Source: Salsipaludibacter albus
GTDB lineage: Bacteria; Actinomycetota; Nitriliruptoria; Nitriliruptorales; Nitriliruptoraceae
NCBI RefSeq assembly: GCF_019798055.1
Contig: NZ_JAHOPH010000013.1
Location: 51,703 to 115,702 of the forward strand
Reading direction: 5' to 3'
Length of the DNA stretch: 64,000 nt
In this document: piece by piece, positions 34,501 to 45,145 of the stretch
Numbering within the stretch: the first letter of the stretch is position 1
How the letters are laid out: each line of letters starts with the position of its first letter
The notes under the pieces: model-generated
Told to the model about the DNA's origin: nothing
Seen by the model: the letters and a program-made list of their open reading frames with translations, nothing else
Database searches by the model: none
Made by a program: the position numbers and the translations under genes

Positions 34501-36960
34501 ATGCCACCTCCTGCGTCCCACCCGTCCCGGTCCGGGCGGCTCGCGCTCCCCATCGACGACGTCCTGGACGACCTCGAAGACGCCGGACCGACGGTGATCG
34601 TCGAGGCCCCACCCGGTGCCGGCAAGACCACCCGGGTGCCCCCACGGCTCCTCGACCTGGTCGACGGACGCATCGTCGTCCTCGAACCACGCCGGGTCGC
34701 CGCCCGCGCCGCGGCCGCCCGCATGGCCGACGAGGCCGGGGACCGAGTCGGCGGACTGGTCGGCGTCACCACGCGGGACGATCGACGCACGTCACGCGAC
34801 ACCCGCATCGAGGTCGTCACCGAGGGCGTGCTGGTCAACCGCCTGCAGCGTGACCCCGGACTGCGTGGGGTGGGCGCGGTCGTCCTGGACGAGTTCCACG
34901 AGCGGTCGCTGGACGCCGACCTCGCCCTGGCCTTCACCCGCGAGGTGCAGGCCCTGCGCGACGACCTGTGGGTGGTGGTGATGTCGGCCACCCTCGACCA
35001 GGAGCGCCTCCGCACGGCCCTGCCCGACGCGACGGCGGTCTCCGCCCCCGGACGCCGGTTCGACGTCGGCATCACGCACCGCCCGCGGGCGGTCACGACC
35101 GACCTGGAGGTCGCGGTCGCGGAGACCGTCGACCTGGCCCTGCACGAGACCGACGGCAACGTGCTCGTCTTCGTCCCGGGGATGCGCGAGATCCGCCGGT
35201 CGATCCGGGCCATCAGGGCCGGCGACCGGGTCGACGTGGTCGGCCTGCACGGATCGATGGGGCGGCGCGCCCAGGACGACGCCCTGCGGCCCACCGGTCC
35301 CGGACGACGACGGGTCATCGTCGCGACCGACGTCGCCGAGTCGTCCCTGACCGTCCCGGACGTGACCGCGGTCGTCGACTCCGGGCTGGTTCGCCAGCCC
35401 CAGCTGCACCCGGCCACCGGGTTGACCCGGCTGGTCACGGTCCCGACCTCGCGGGCCTCCGAGGACCAGCGCACCGGCCGCGCCGGCCGCGTCCGCCCCG
35501 GTCACTGCTGGCGGCTCTACTCGGCCACGGCGCCACGGGATCCCCACCCCACCCCGGAGATCGCCACGACCGACCTCACCGGCATGGCACTGCAGGTGGC
35601 CAACTGGGGCGCCAGCGTCGACGAGCTACTCCTGCTGGACCGCCCGTCACCGGACACGTGGTCGTCGGCGCTGCGCAGCCTGCGCGACCTCGGCGCGGTC
35701 GACGACCGGGGGGACGGCACTGCCACGATCACCGCGCACGGACGTCGGCTGGTTCGCATGCCGACCGATCCGCGACTGGCCCACGTGCTGGTGGAGGCGG
35801 ACCGACACGGCCGACTGGACGACGTCGCCCGCGCCGTCGCCGTGCTGAGCGAGGGCGACCCGTCCGACGCGCGCCACGCCGACCTGGCCGCGCGACTGGA
35901 GCTGCTGGCACGGGGCGAGGGTCGTCACCGCCGGTGGACACGCGAGGCGACCAGGCTCGCCCGCGCGACGCGCCGTGGCCGCCCGGACGGCTGGCACCCC
36001 GCCGCCGAGGACGCCTCTGTCGGGGCGCTGCTCGCGACCGGGTTCCCCCGTCGGATCGGCCACGCCCGTCGACGCGGGCAGTTCACCCTGGCCAGCGGGC
36101 GCGGGGCGTTCGTCCCCGACCACGACCCGCTCGCCACCGCCGAGTTCGTCGTCGCCCTCGACGTCGACGACCGCGGCACCGATGGGCGAATCCGCCTCGG
36201 GGCGCCGGTCACCCGCCAGGAGCTGGAGGCGGTGCTGGGCGATCGCCTGGAGCGGACGACCACCGCGACGTGGGACACCGACCGACGCGACGTCGTGGCC
36301 ACCGCCACCACCGGGTTCGGTGCCGTCGTCCTGGGCCGCGTGCCCGCCGAGGTGCCCATCGCGGCGCGCCAGGCCGCCCTCCTCGACGGTGTCCGTCAGC
36401 AGGGGCTGGACCTGCTGGGGTGGGACCGTCCCCTGCGGCAACTGTGCCGCCGGGCGGCCCACGTGGCCACCGCCGGGGGCGTCGACCTGCCGGCCATGGA
36501 CGATCGCGCGCTGCTCGCCGACCTCGACGACTGGCTCGCACCGTTCCTGGCGTCGGCCCGCACCCGCGCCGACCTTGCCAGGGTCCCGCTGCGTGCCGCG
36601 CTGGAGCACCGGCTCGGCCGGGACGGGCTGGCGGTCCTGGACCGCGAGGCCCCCACCCACGTCCGCGTGCCGTCCGGCCGCTCGGTGGCCGTGGACTACG
36701 ACGACGAACGCGGCCCGGCGATCCGCGTGAAGCTCCAGGAGATGTTCGGCACCACCCGGGTCCCCCGGGTCGCCGGCGAGCCGGTGGTGGTCATCATGGA
36801 GTCCCCCGCGGGTCGACCGCTGCAGATCACCCGCGACCTCACCACCTTCTGGGCCGACGGCTACCCGGGCGTGCGCGCCGACATGCGCGGCCGCTACCCC
36901 AAGCACCCCTGGCCCGAGAACCCCCTCACCGCCACCCCGACCCGCCGAACCAAGCGCTGA
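34501..36960 (+). CDS. hrpB: ATP-dependent helicase HrpB
   Basis: An 819-residue DEAH/RHA-type helicase. Motif I is GAGKTT (39-44), motif II is DEFH (130-133), motif III is SAT, and motif VI is QRTGRAGR. These are followed by the HA2-like region and the HrpB-specific C-terminal domain with RVPSGRSVAVDY and LQEMFGTTRVPRVAGEPVV. The family is widespread, and its exact RNA or DNA role is unclear. The start was taken at ATG 34501. The stop is followed within 25 bp by the 72-bp tandem repeats, which may influence the 3-prime end of the mRNA. Confidence 0.93.
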   Translation: MPPPASHPSRSGRLALPIDDVLDDLEDAGPTVIVEAPPGAGKTTRVPPRLLDLVDGRIVVLEPRRVAARAAAARMADEAGDRVGGLVGVTTRDDRRTSRDTRIEVVTEGVLVNRLQRDPGLRGVGAVVLDEFHERSLDADLALAFTREVQALRDDLWVVVMSATLDQERLRTALPDATAVSAPGRRFDVGITHRPRAVTTDLEVAVAETVDLALHETDGNVLVFVPGMREIRRSIRAIRAGDRVDVVGLHGSMGRRAQDDALRPTGPGRRRVIVATDVAESSLTVPDVTAVVDSGLVRQPQLHPATGLTRLVTVPTSRASEDQRTGRAGRVRPGHCWRLYSATAPRDPHPTPEIATTDLTGMALQVANWGASVDELLLLDRPSPDTWSSALRSLRDLGAVDDRGDGTATITAHGRRLVRMPTDPRLAHVLVEADRHGRLDDVARAVAVLSEGDPSDARHADLAARLELLARGEGRHRRWTREATRLARATRRGRPDGWHPAAEDASVGALLATGFPRRIGHARRRGQFTLASGRGAFVPDHDPLATAEFVVALDVDDRGTDGRIRLGAPVTRQELEAVLGDRLERTTTATWDTDRRDVVATATTGFGAVVLGRVPAEVPIAARQAALLDGVRQQGLDLLGWDRPLRQLCRRAAHVATAGGVDLPAMDDRALLADLDDWLAPFLASARTRADLARVPLRAALEHRLGRDGLAVLDREAPTHVRVPSGRSVAVDYDDERGPAIRVKLQEMFGTTRVPRVAGEPVVVIMESPAGRPLQITRDLTTFWADGYPGVRADMRGRYPKHPWPENPLTATPTRRTKR

Positions 36961-36982
36961 CTCCAACCCGCTGGACGTTCGA

Positions 36983-37243
36983 GCGGGTGCAAAACCGAGC
37001 GCGAACCGCACCGAACCGCACCCACTCACCTGTGTCTCCCGCAGCAAGCCCGAAGCGGGTGCAAAACCGAGCGCGAACCGCACCGAACCGCACCCACTCA
37101 CCTGTGTCTCCCGCAGCAAGCCCGAAGCGGGTGCAACACCGAGCGCGAACCGCACCCACGTGCACCCACTCACCTGTGTCTCCCGCAGCAAGCCCGAAGC
37201 GGGTGCAACACCGAGCGCGAACCGCACCGAACCGCACCCACTC
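36983..37243. repeat. 72-bp tandem repeat (three full and one partial copy)
   Basis: Units start at 36983, 37055, 37127 and 37199, giving an exact 72-bp period; the last copy breaks off near 37243. Each starts GCGGGTGCAAAACCGAGCGC (copies 3 and 4 read GCAACACC in the middle) and ends GCAGCAAGCCCGAA. The third copy has a local variant (CACCCACGTG). Inside each unit GGGTGC and GCACCC are inverted, as are CGAACC/GGTTCG-like pieces, so each can fold. Because 72 is divisible by 3, reading frames remain open on both strands, but none looks like a protein. The repeats fill most of the 363-bp gap between hrpB and the next gene. Confidence 0.9.
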
Positions 37244-37323
37244 GGGGGACGGGGAGGTGGTGGCGCGGCCTTCAGGAGCGGGGGTTGGTTGGCATCGGCG
37301 AGCTGGTCGGGCACCCTCGCCCC

Positions 37324-37737
37324 ATGATTCCCCTGCTCGCCGTCATCGGCGTCGGAGTGGTGGCCCTGTGGCCGCGACTGCGCACGTCCTTCGCCTCGAC
37401 CCCACCCGACCAGGCGTGGGACCACTTCCTGGTGGCCAGCGGGCTGCGGCCGGTGCCGGTCAGCATGGCCGACGTCCAGGCGGTGGCCGAGCGTGCCGGG
37501 GTGCCGACCGAGCTGCTCGACCGGGCGGCGCTGGGCCGTGTCGACGGCGACCTCGCGCTGGCAGCCCCGTTGACCAACGGCCGCGTGCTGGTCGGTGTCC
37601 GTCGCGACGGGCCGGTCGCACGCGAGCGGGGCCTGGTCGTGCGTGACGGCTGGCAGCTGCACCTGCTGGAGGGCCCCGTCGACGCGGCCTGGTCACGCAC
37701 GCCACTGACGAACGCTGGTCGGGCGACCCGCCGCTGA
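37324..37737 (+). CDS. Hypothetical protein with N-terminal membrane helix
   Basis: A 137-residue protein. It begins with a short hydrophobic helix (MIPLLAVIGVGVVALW) followed by a soluble alpha/beta-like part (VSMADVQAVAERAGVPTELLDRAALGRVDGDLALAAPLTNGRVLVGVRRD). No family is recognised. The ATG at 37324 is preceded by TTGGCA, 17 bp, CACCCT and 7 nt, which could be a promoter for a leaderless message. It converges with the phospholipase-D-type gene. Confidence 0.55.
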   Translation: MIPLLAVIGVGVVALWPRLRTSFASTPPDQAWDHFLVASGLRPVPVSMADVQAVAERAGVPTELLDRAALGRVDGDLALAAPLTNGRVLVGVRRDGPVARERGLVVRDGWQLHLLEGPVDAAWSRTPLTNAGRATRR

Positions 37738-37798
37738 CACGCCCGGCGTCGGGACGGTCAGCACGACGCCCACGAGCCGGCGTCGGTCGGGCAGCGAC

Positions 37799-38965
37799 CT
37801 AGATGAACTTGTCGATCACGGCCGTGGCGGCGGACTGGGCCCGCTCGACCAGGCCGCGCTCCTCCCACCACTCCTCGTCGACCTCGATGCAGCGTTCCCG
37901 GTCCGCGGCGAAGTCGCGGTCGAGGATGTCGACGAGGTCGCGGTCCAGCGCGATCAGGTCGATCTCCTCGTCGTGGCGGATCGACCGGTCGTTGTAGTTG
38001 GACGACCCGACATCGGCGATGAGTCCGTCCACGGTCAGGATCTTGGCGTGGAGCATCGTGGGCTCGTAGGACCACAGCGTGACGCCGGCCTCGAGCAGTT
38101 CCGGGTAGGCGCGCTCGCCGTTGGCCTGCGGCAGCCGCTTGTCGATGTTGGTCCCCGGGAACATGACCTGCACGTCCACGCCCCGCTCGGCGGCGCGGAC
38201 CAGCCACGTCACCATGTCCTCGCTGGGCGAGAAGTAGGCCGTCGTGAGGCGGATCTTCTCGGTGGCGAGTTCCAGCAGGACGCGCTTGACCAGTGACACG
38301 GCCGACTCGGAGACCTCGGACTCGCCCAGGATCACCATCGCGCGACTGTCGCCACTGGTGTCCTGCGGCGGGAACGTGTCGTGCGGGGTGACCAGCGGAT
38401 GCCCACTGGGCGCCCAGTCGTCGATGAACCCGGCGCGGATCGTGTCGACGCACGGGCCGGTCACGCGGAAGTGCGAGTCGCGCCACTCGTCGGGGTTGCG
38501 GGCGTCGCCGTCCCACTCCTCGGCGATGCCGACCCCACCGACGAACGCCAGGGTCTCGTCGATCACGCAGATCTTGCGGTGGGTGCGCTTGCCGATCCCG
38601 ACCAGCTCCTCGGCGTCGGCGGCCGGTGGTCGGAACCAGTGCACCTGCACACCAGCGTCCTCCAGCGAGTCGACCAGGTCGCGGTCCATCGACATCGCCC
38701 CGAAGAAGTCCAGGATGACACGCACGCGCAGTCCTTCGCGTGCTCGGGCCTCGAGGGTCTTGCCGATGACCTGGGCCGGTCGACCGGTCCAGTAGACGAA
38801 GGTCAGCAGGTCGATCGAGCGCTCGGCGTTGCGCATCGCCTTCACCATCTCGGGGAAGATCTGGTCGCCGTTGCGCAGACGAGTGATCGTGTGACCCGTG
38901 GGCATCGGGGTGCCGAGCAGCGTCTCGAGACGACGAGCGATGGTGGCGTCGGGATGGTCGGGCAT
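37799..38965 (-). CDS. Phospholipase D-type cardiolipin synthase-like protein
   Basis: A 388-residue protein with two PLD domains, each containing an HKD-type motif: HRKICVID (129-136) and HAKILTVD (306-313). It lacks the N-terminal membrane helices of classical ClsA and so resembles ClsB-type synthases, which join phosphatidylglycerol units or transfer phosphatidyl groups at the membrane surface. The ATG at 38965 with GGAG 9 nt upstream was chosen. The longer frame is in the divergent intergenic region (262 bp to the osmoprotectant operon). Confidence 0.82.
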   Translation of the reverse strand: MPDHPDATIARRLETLLGTPMPTGHTITRLRNGDQIFPEMVKAMRNAERSIDLLTFVYWTGRPAQVIGKTLEARAREGLRVRVILDFFGAMSMDRDLVDSLEDAGVQVHWFRPPAADAEELVGIGKRTHRKICVIDETLAFVGGVGIAEEWDGDARNPDEWRDSHFRVTGPCVDTIRAGFIDDWAPSGHPLVTPHDTFPPQDTSGDSRAMVILGESEVSESAVSLVKRVLLELATEKIRLTTAYFSPSEDMVTWLVRAAERGVDVQVMFPGTNIDKRLPQANGERAYPELLEAGVTLWSYEPTMLHAKILTVDGLIADVGSSNYNDRSIRHDEEIDLIALDRDLVDILDRDFAADRERCIEVDEEWWEERGLVERAQSAATAVIDKFI

Positions 38966-39228
38966 GACAACTGGCTCCGGGCGTGGCGTGGCGGACACGA
39001 CCCTATCCGCCCGTCCGCGCCCCCGGCCGTCGGTCCGTACCCCATCGGTGCGGCCTCCTATCCTCGTGCAACATGCCGACCCGTCCCCGGTGCCCGGGGT
39101 CCGCCGTCCAGCGGAGCGGGAGCGAGTCCGGCCGGTGCCAGCCGTGCACCGACACGACCCGAGGACGGGTCCGGCCCGGGACGATCCGGGGCGGCCGTTC
39201 GTCACGCACGAGACGTCAAAGGCGCGAC

Positions 39229-40328
<1,100 letters not shown>

Positions 40329-40332
<4 letters not shown>

Positions 40333-41015
40333 CCAGCGTCGCCGCCGTCCTGGCCCAGCAGGGCAGCTTCCTGGACTGGGAGTGGATCAGCGCCAACACC
40401 GACCTGATCTGGGCCCAGACGGTGCAGCACGTCGTGCTGACGGTGGTGTCGGTCGTGGTCGGGATCGTGCTGTCGCTCCTGCTCGCCCTGCTGGCGGTGC
40501 GTTGGCGATGGCTGACCGGACCGATCCTGGCCTTCGGCGGGATCCTGTACTCCGTGCCGTCACTGGCGGCGTTCGCCCTGTTGGTGCCGTTCTTCGGGAT
40601 CACCGCCACCACCGCGGTGATCGCGCTGACGACCTACACCGTGCTGATCCTGGTCCGCAACATCCTGATCGGGCTGGACGGCGTCCCGGCCGACGTCGTC
40701 GAGGCGGCCCGTGGCCAGGGCTACACCGACCGCCAGGTGTTGTGGAAGGTGCAGCTGCCGCTGGCGACGCCGGTCATCATCGCCGGGGTCCGGGTCGCAA
40801 CGGTGACCGTGATCGGGTTGGTGACCGTGACGGCGCTGATCGGCCTGGGCGGACTGGGCGACCTGATCCTCACCGGGTTCCGGCTGCTGCCACCGCTGCC
40901 GGTGATGGTCACCACGGGCACCGTCCTGTCGGTCGTGCTCGCGGTCGTGTTCGACCTGTCACTGGTCGGCCTGCAACGCGTGCTCACACCCTGGACCCGA
41001 CGAGGAGCAGACTGA
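40329..41015 (+). CDS. Osmoprotectant ABC importer permease 1
   Basis: A 228-residue membrane protein with five or six helices and the EAA loop DVVEAARGQGYTDRQVLWKVQLPLATPVIIAGVR, which contacts the ATPase. The ATG overlaps the stop of the ATPase gene (ATGA). It pairs with the following permease to form the channel. Confidence 0.88.
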
Positions 41016-41752
41016 TGCTGGAACTCCTCGACATGGTCCAGGCCTTCCTGGCCGAGCCGAACCGGTGGAGCTTCACCGAGCCGGCCGGGATCCCCTACCG
41101 GCTGGTGGAGCACCTGTGGACCACCGCGGTGGCGATGGTCATCGCCGCCGTCCTGGCCCTGCCGCCGGCGATGTGGCTGGCACACGAGCGTCGCGGCGAG
41201 GCCATCGCCGGGGCCCTGGTCAACATCGGTCGGGCGATCCCGTCCTTCGGGCTGATCGTCGTGTTCGTCCTGTTCGCGATCGAGCGGGGCAACTCCGGCC
41301 AGTTCTGGCCGCTGGTGCTCGCGCTGGTCGCCCTGGCGATCCCGCCGATCTTCACCAACGCCTACACCGGGATCTTCTCCGTGGACCCCGACCTGGTCGA
41401 GGCGGCCCGCGGCCAGGGCATGAGCGGTGGGCAGGTGTTCCGCCAGGTCGAGCTGCCGCTGGGCACGGCCGTGGTGCTGACCGGCCTGCGGATCTCGCTG
41501 GTGCAGGTGCTGGCCACCGTGGGCATCGGCGCGATCGTGACGTCTGGGGGCGGGCTGGGTCGCTACGTCGTCGACGGGTTCGCGATCGGCGTCAACGGCT
41601 ACGGCGAGGTCTTCACCGGTGCGGTCCTGCTCGCCGGACTGGTGCTGGCCGTGGAGTGGGTGTTCGAGTGGCTGCAACGACGGCTGCTGCCGACCGGCCT
41701 GCAGGTCGAGACCGATCCGGATGCCGGCATGACCGCCGTCGGGGGCGCCTGA
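41015..41752 (+). CDS. Osmoprotectant ABC importer permease 2
   Basis: A 245-residue permease homologous to the previous one, with the EAA loop LVEAARGQGMSGGQVFRQVELPLGTAVVLTGLR. The start overlaps the preceding stop (TGATG), so translation is coupled. The last 20 residues are hydrophilic. Its helix RAIPSFGLIVVFVLFAI is typical of OpuCB/OpuCD. Confidence 0.88.
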   Translation: MLELLDMVQAFLAEPNRWSFTEPAGIPYRLVEHLWTTAVAMVIAAVLALPPAMWLAHERRGEAIAGALVNIGRAIPSFGLIVVFVLFAIERGNSGQFWPLVLALVALAIPPIFTNAYTGIFSVDPDLVEAARGQGMSGGQVFRQVELPLGTAVVLTGLRISLVQVLATVGIGAIVTSGGGLGRYVVDGFAIGVNGYGEVFTGAVLLAGLVLAVEWVFEWLQRRLLPTGLQVETDPDAGMTAVGGA

Positions 41753-41791
41753 GCGACACCGTCGCGACACCCGTGGTGTGCGCACGCCGCA

Positions 41792-41814
41792 CGGTCCGGG
41801 GTTCACCCCGACCG
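41792..41814 (+). other. Intercistronic hairpin before the binding-protein gene
   Basis: CGGTC-c-GGGG, a TTCA loop, then CCCC-GACCG form a stem in the 142-bp gap between the second permease and the binding protein. Such hairpins often protect or separate the mRNA part of the binding protein, which is needed in excess. No promoter was identified. Confidence 0.45.
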
Positions 41815-41894
41815 GGCGGGGAACGATCGCGGTCGTTGGGTCGTTCGCCGCCACGCGGGGCGACCACCTCCCACTCCGACAAGGACGATGTTCC

Positions 41895-42860
41895 ATGCGC
41901 ACCTCTCGACTGCTCGTCGGGCTCGCCGGTCTCGGCCTGGCCCTGACCGCCTGCGGTGGCGTCAACGACGCCGGAACCGACGATGCCGCGACGGACGCTG
42001 CCACCGAGGCATCCGCACCCGCCTCCGACGCTCCCGCCTCCGAGGACGGTGGAGGCGGCGGCACGGTCACCGTCGGCGGGTTCAACTTCCCGGAGTCGAC
42101 CATCCTGGGCGAGATCTACGCACAGGCACTGGAGGGAGCCGGGCTCGAGGTGAACCGCCAGCTCGACGCCGGTACGCGCGAGATCCTGCTGCCCGAGATG
42201 CAGGCCGGCAACGTCGACATCATCCCGGAGTACGTCGGCTCGCTGATCGCGACCGGCTACGGCGAGACCCCCGAGACCGACCCCGAGGCCGCGCTGGAGC
42301 AGGCGCGGGAGGTCGTCTCCGCTGACGACCTCGCACTGCTCGAGCCCGCCGAGGCCCAGGACAAGAACGTGTTCGTGTCGACCACCGCGTGGGCCGAAGA
42401 GAACGGTGTCACCGGCCTGGCCGACCTGGCCGACGCCGGCGACGTGACCCTGGCCGGTGGCCCCGAGTGCGAGGACCGCGAGACCTGCTTCGCCGGACTG
42501 TCGAGTGTCTACGGGCTCGACAACGTCTCGTTCACGACCATCCAGGAGAAGTCGCCCCGGCTGGCCGCACTCGAGTCCGACCAGGTCCAGATGATCCTGC
42601 TGTTCTCCACCGACCCGGTGTTCGAGGACGGCACCCTGACCATCCTCGAGGACCCCGAGAACCTCAGCCCGCCCGAGAACGTCGTCCCGCTGGTCCGCCA
42701 AGAGACGCTGGACGCGTCGCCGGAGATCGAGGAGACCCTCAACGAGGTGTCGTCGATGCTGACCACCGAAGGCCTCACCAGCCTCAACGCCCAGGCGTCC
42801 CAGGGTGAGCAGCCCGCGGACATCGCCGCCGGGTGGCTCGAGGAGAACATGGGCGGCTGA
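41895..42860 (+). CDS. Osmoprotectant ABC importer binding lipoprotein
   Basis: A 321-residue lipoprotein. The signal ends in the lipobox LTAC with Cys20, followed by an acidic, Ala/Ser-rich linker of about 35 residues and the OpuAC-like type II binding domain (VTVGGFNFPESTILGEIYAQALEGAGLEV, LPEMQAGNVDIIPEYVGSLI). A pair of cysteines (CEDRETC) may form a disulfide. It captures quaternary amines outside the membrane and delivers them to the permeases. AAGGA 9 nt before ATG 41895 supports the start. Confidence 0.9.
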   Translation: MRTSRLLVGLAGLGLALTACGGVNDAGTDDAATDAATEASAPASDAPASEDGGGGGTVTVGGFNFPESTILGEIYAQALEGAGLEVNRQLDAGTREILLPEMQAGNVDIIPEYVGSLIATGYGETPETDPEAALEQAREVVSADDLALLEPAEAQDKNVFVSTTAWAEENGVTGLADLADAGDVTLAGGPECEDRETCFAGLSSVYGLDNVSFTTIQEKSPRLAALESDQVQMILLFSTDPVFEDGTLTILEDPENLSPPENVVPLVRQETLDASPEIEETLNEVSSMLTTEGLTSLNAQASQGEQPADIAAGWLEENMGG

Positions 42861-42880
42861 CACGCTTCCCCACACATGAC

Positions 42881-42910
42881 CGAGGGCCCGCCGGAAACGG
42901 CGGGCCCTCG
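42881..42910. terminator. Bidirectional terminator
   Basis: A perfect 13-bp stem (CGAGGGCCCGCCG and its complement) with a GAAA tetraloop lies between the convergent osmoprotectant operon and the PPR-like gene, and suits both. Confidence 0.8.
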
Positions 42911-42927
42911 CTCGTGTCGCGCGACGT

Positions 42928-45129
42928 TCAGTCCTCGTCGGGCGACTCGGTCGTCGAGGTGTCGGTGGCGACGTTCGCAGGAGCCGCCGGAGCGGACGGC
43001 TCGGGCTCGGGCGACTCGGTCGTCGAGGTGTCGGTGACGTCGTCCGCAGGGGCCGCCGGCTGGTCCGGGGCAGGGCTCGCCGACGGGCTCTCGTCCGGCG
43101 CCGCCTCCTTCTCCGCGACCGGCTGGTCTGCGTCCACCTCGGCCTCCGCCGAACCCGCCGGATCCTCGTCCGAACCGTCCGACTGGTCGTCGGACGGTGC
43201 GTCCGCGACAGTCGCCTCGGGCTGCGGTGCGGCAGTCTCCTGGGCCCTGTCCTGCACCTGCGTGTCAGGAGCGTCACCTGTTGGTGCGGCGGTCTGGTCG
43301 GCCGCGTCCTGCACCTGCGTGTCAGGAGCGCCACCCGTTGGTGCGGCGGGCGTGTCGGGTGCGCTCTCGACCTTCTGGTCGGATGATGCTGCGCTCCGGC
43401 GTTGTTCGACGATGGCGTTGGCCTCGGCGATCTCGGTGTCGGGGTCGGCGTCGGGCAGGCGGCGCTGGGTCTCGCCGGAGGCCCAGGCGATCGCCTTGTC
43501 GTGGCGCTCGTCGGCCTCGATGCCGGCAGCGACCATGGCGTCGCGGACGGCCGTGGCGGGCTCGAGTCGACCCGTGCGGGCGAAGGCCCACAGCAGCTCG
43601 CGATAGGTGGGCTCGTCGACGGTCACGCCGGCGCCGGCGAGCAGTTCGAGCAACGCCTGCGACTGGTCGAGCCGGTTGGCCTTGGTCAGGGCGGTGACCA
43701 GCCGGGACGCGTCGGAGACGGTCGGCGTGATCTTGGCCGACACCATCTCCTTGACCAGTGCCACGACCGTGTCGAAGTGCTTGGCCCGGGCGTGCGCGGC
43801 CAGCAGCGAACCCCAGTGCTGGCCCTTGGTGAGGGTCTTGGAGACCCGCAGGCGACGCAGCAGTCGGACGGCGTCGTCCAGGCGGTTGGCCCGCACCAGC
43901 GCCTCGACCAGGTCGGCGCCCCGGCGCCGGTCGGGGGTGAGGCCCGCGGCGATGGTCTCGTCGTACAGCGACAGGGCGAGGTCGACGTCCTTGCTGCGCA
44001 GCACGACCGCGACCAGTGCTGCCACCTTGGACGGTGGCGGCGGCACGCCCAGCATGATCATCCAGTCCAGTGCCGCGATCGCCAGCGTGGCGTTCTTGCG
44101 ATCCAGTGCGAGGCCCATCATGGCCTCGAGGTTGCCGCCGGACGGGATCGCGTCCTCGGACAGTGCCAGGGCCTCGGCCCAGGTCTTCTGCAGGTCGCCG
44201 CCCTCGATCACCGACGCCAGGAGCTGGTTGCGGTGGTGGCTCGAGACCTTGCCACCGGCCTCGGCCAGCATCCGCATGGCGGCCTGCGCCGACTCGCGGT
44301 CACCGCGCTTGGCGTGGCCGTCGACCAGCGCGGACCGGGCCTCGTTGTCGACCGCGATCCCGGCCTCGGTCAGCGTGGCCAGCAGTTGCTCGCCCCGGTC
44401 GGGGTGCCCGGCCTCGGCCATCATCGTGACCAGCCGCGTGGCGACCTGGGTCGACGGGCCGGCGCCGACGTCGACCTGGTGGGCGACGTAGGACTCGGCG
44501 TCCCGGATGGCCTTGCGATCGAGGATGTCGTCGAGCAGCGGCGTGTAGTCGGCCGGCTGCGCGGCGACCCCGACCCGCGACATGCGGTGCAGCAGCCCCC
44601 GCGCCTCGCCCAACTGGCCGGTGCGGACCCGCAGGCCGAACAGGCGTGGCAGCAGCCGGTCGGGGGTCGGCACCTCGCGACCGAGGTCGTCGAGCCGCTC
44701 CATGGCACCCGGGACGCCGGTGCGTGCCCGTGCCAGCGCGATCTGCCACGTGACGTCGGCGTCGCGCTCGATGCCGAGTTCCGCCATCTGGTCGAGGACG
44801 GTCGCCGCGCCGTCGAAGTCGTTGGCGGCGAGGTGCGCCTCGAGGTAGAGCCGGTAGTGGCGCGAGTTGCGCGGGACGTCGCGCTCCTCCATCGACGCCC
44901 ACACCTGGCGGGCCATGCGCAGGTCGCTGGAGAAGCGCTGCAGGGCCTGGGTGTAGCGGTCCTCGGCGGGCTCCGGCTGGGGCTGGGGATCCGGCTCGGG
45001 TGCCGGGACGCGGCTGGCGGGTGTCCGGTCGGCCGGCGGCGTGGACGCCTCGGCCGACGGCGACGGTGACGGTGCGGGCTGCGTTGGCTCGGTCGTGGGC
45101 GCGTCGGTGGGGCGGGACGGGTCGGACAT
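42928..45129 (-). CDS. PPR-like repeat (pentatricopeptide-type) solenoid protein
   Basis: A 733-residue cytoplasmic protein. Residues 1-55 are Pro/Ser/Thr-rich and disordered. Residues about 56-545 consist of roughly 14 consecutive units of 34-36 residues with the PPR pattern: helix A such as YRELLWAFARTG or YTPLLDDILDRK, then helix B such as LEPATAVRDAMVAAGIEAD, each ending in M..xGixPD. Clear units start near 90, 193, 227, 262, 402, 437, 471 and 506. The 35-residue period and the terminal GI-x-x-D favour PPR over TPR. Residues 560-733 are acidic and repetitive (two copies of DTQVQD and of ATDTSTTESP-like segments). PPR proteins bind single-stranded RNA in organelles and are rare in bacteria. 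No nuclease or deaminase domain is fused. ATG 45129 follows AAGGA by 9 nt. Confidence 0.75.
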   Translation of the reverse strand: MSDPSRPTDAPTTEPTQPAPSPSPSAEASTPPADRTPASRVPAPEPDPQPQPEPAEDRYTQALQRFSSDLRMARQVWASMEERDVPRNSRHYRLYLEAHLAANDFDGAATVLDQMAELGIERDADVTWQIALARARTGVPGAMERLDDLGREVPTPDRLLPRLFGLRVRTGQLGEARGLLHRMSRVGVAAQPADYTPLLDDILDRKAIRDAESYVAHQVDVGAGPSTQVATRLVTMMAEAGHPDRGEQLLATLTEAGIAVDNEARSALVDGHAKRGDRESAQAAMRMLAEAGGKVSSHHRNQLLASVIEGGDLQKTWAEALALSEDAIPSGGNLEAMMGLALDRKNATLAIAALDWMIMLGVPPPPSKVAALVAVVLRSKDVDLALSLYDETIAAGLTPDRRRGADLVEALVRANRLDDAVRLLRRLRVSKTLTKGQHWGSLLAAHARAKHFDTVVALVKEMVSAKITPTVSDASRLVTALTKANRLDQSQALLELLAGAGVTVDEPTYRELLWAFARTGRLEPATAVRDAMVAAGIEADERHDKAIAWASGETQRRLPDADPDTEIAEANAIVEQRRSAASSDQKVESAPDTPAAPTGGAPDTQVQDAADQTAAPTGDAPDTQVQDRAQETAAPQPEATVADAPSDDQSDGSDEDPAGSAEAEVDADQPVAEKEAAPDESPSASPAPDQPAAPADDVTDTSTTESPEPEPSAPAAPANVATDTSTTESPDED

Positions 45130-45145
45130 GCGTACGGATCCTTGA

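Noticed and set aside
36926..37237. A minus-strand open frame with 24-residue repeats
   Set aside because: It only mirrors the 72-bp tandem repeat, has no ribosome binding site and is open in other frames as well.
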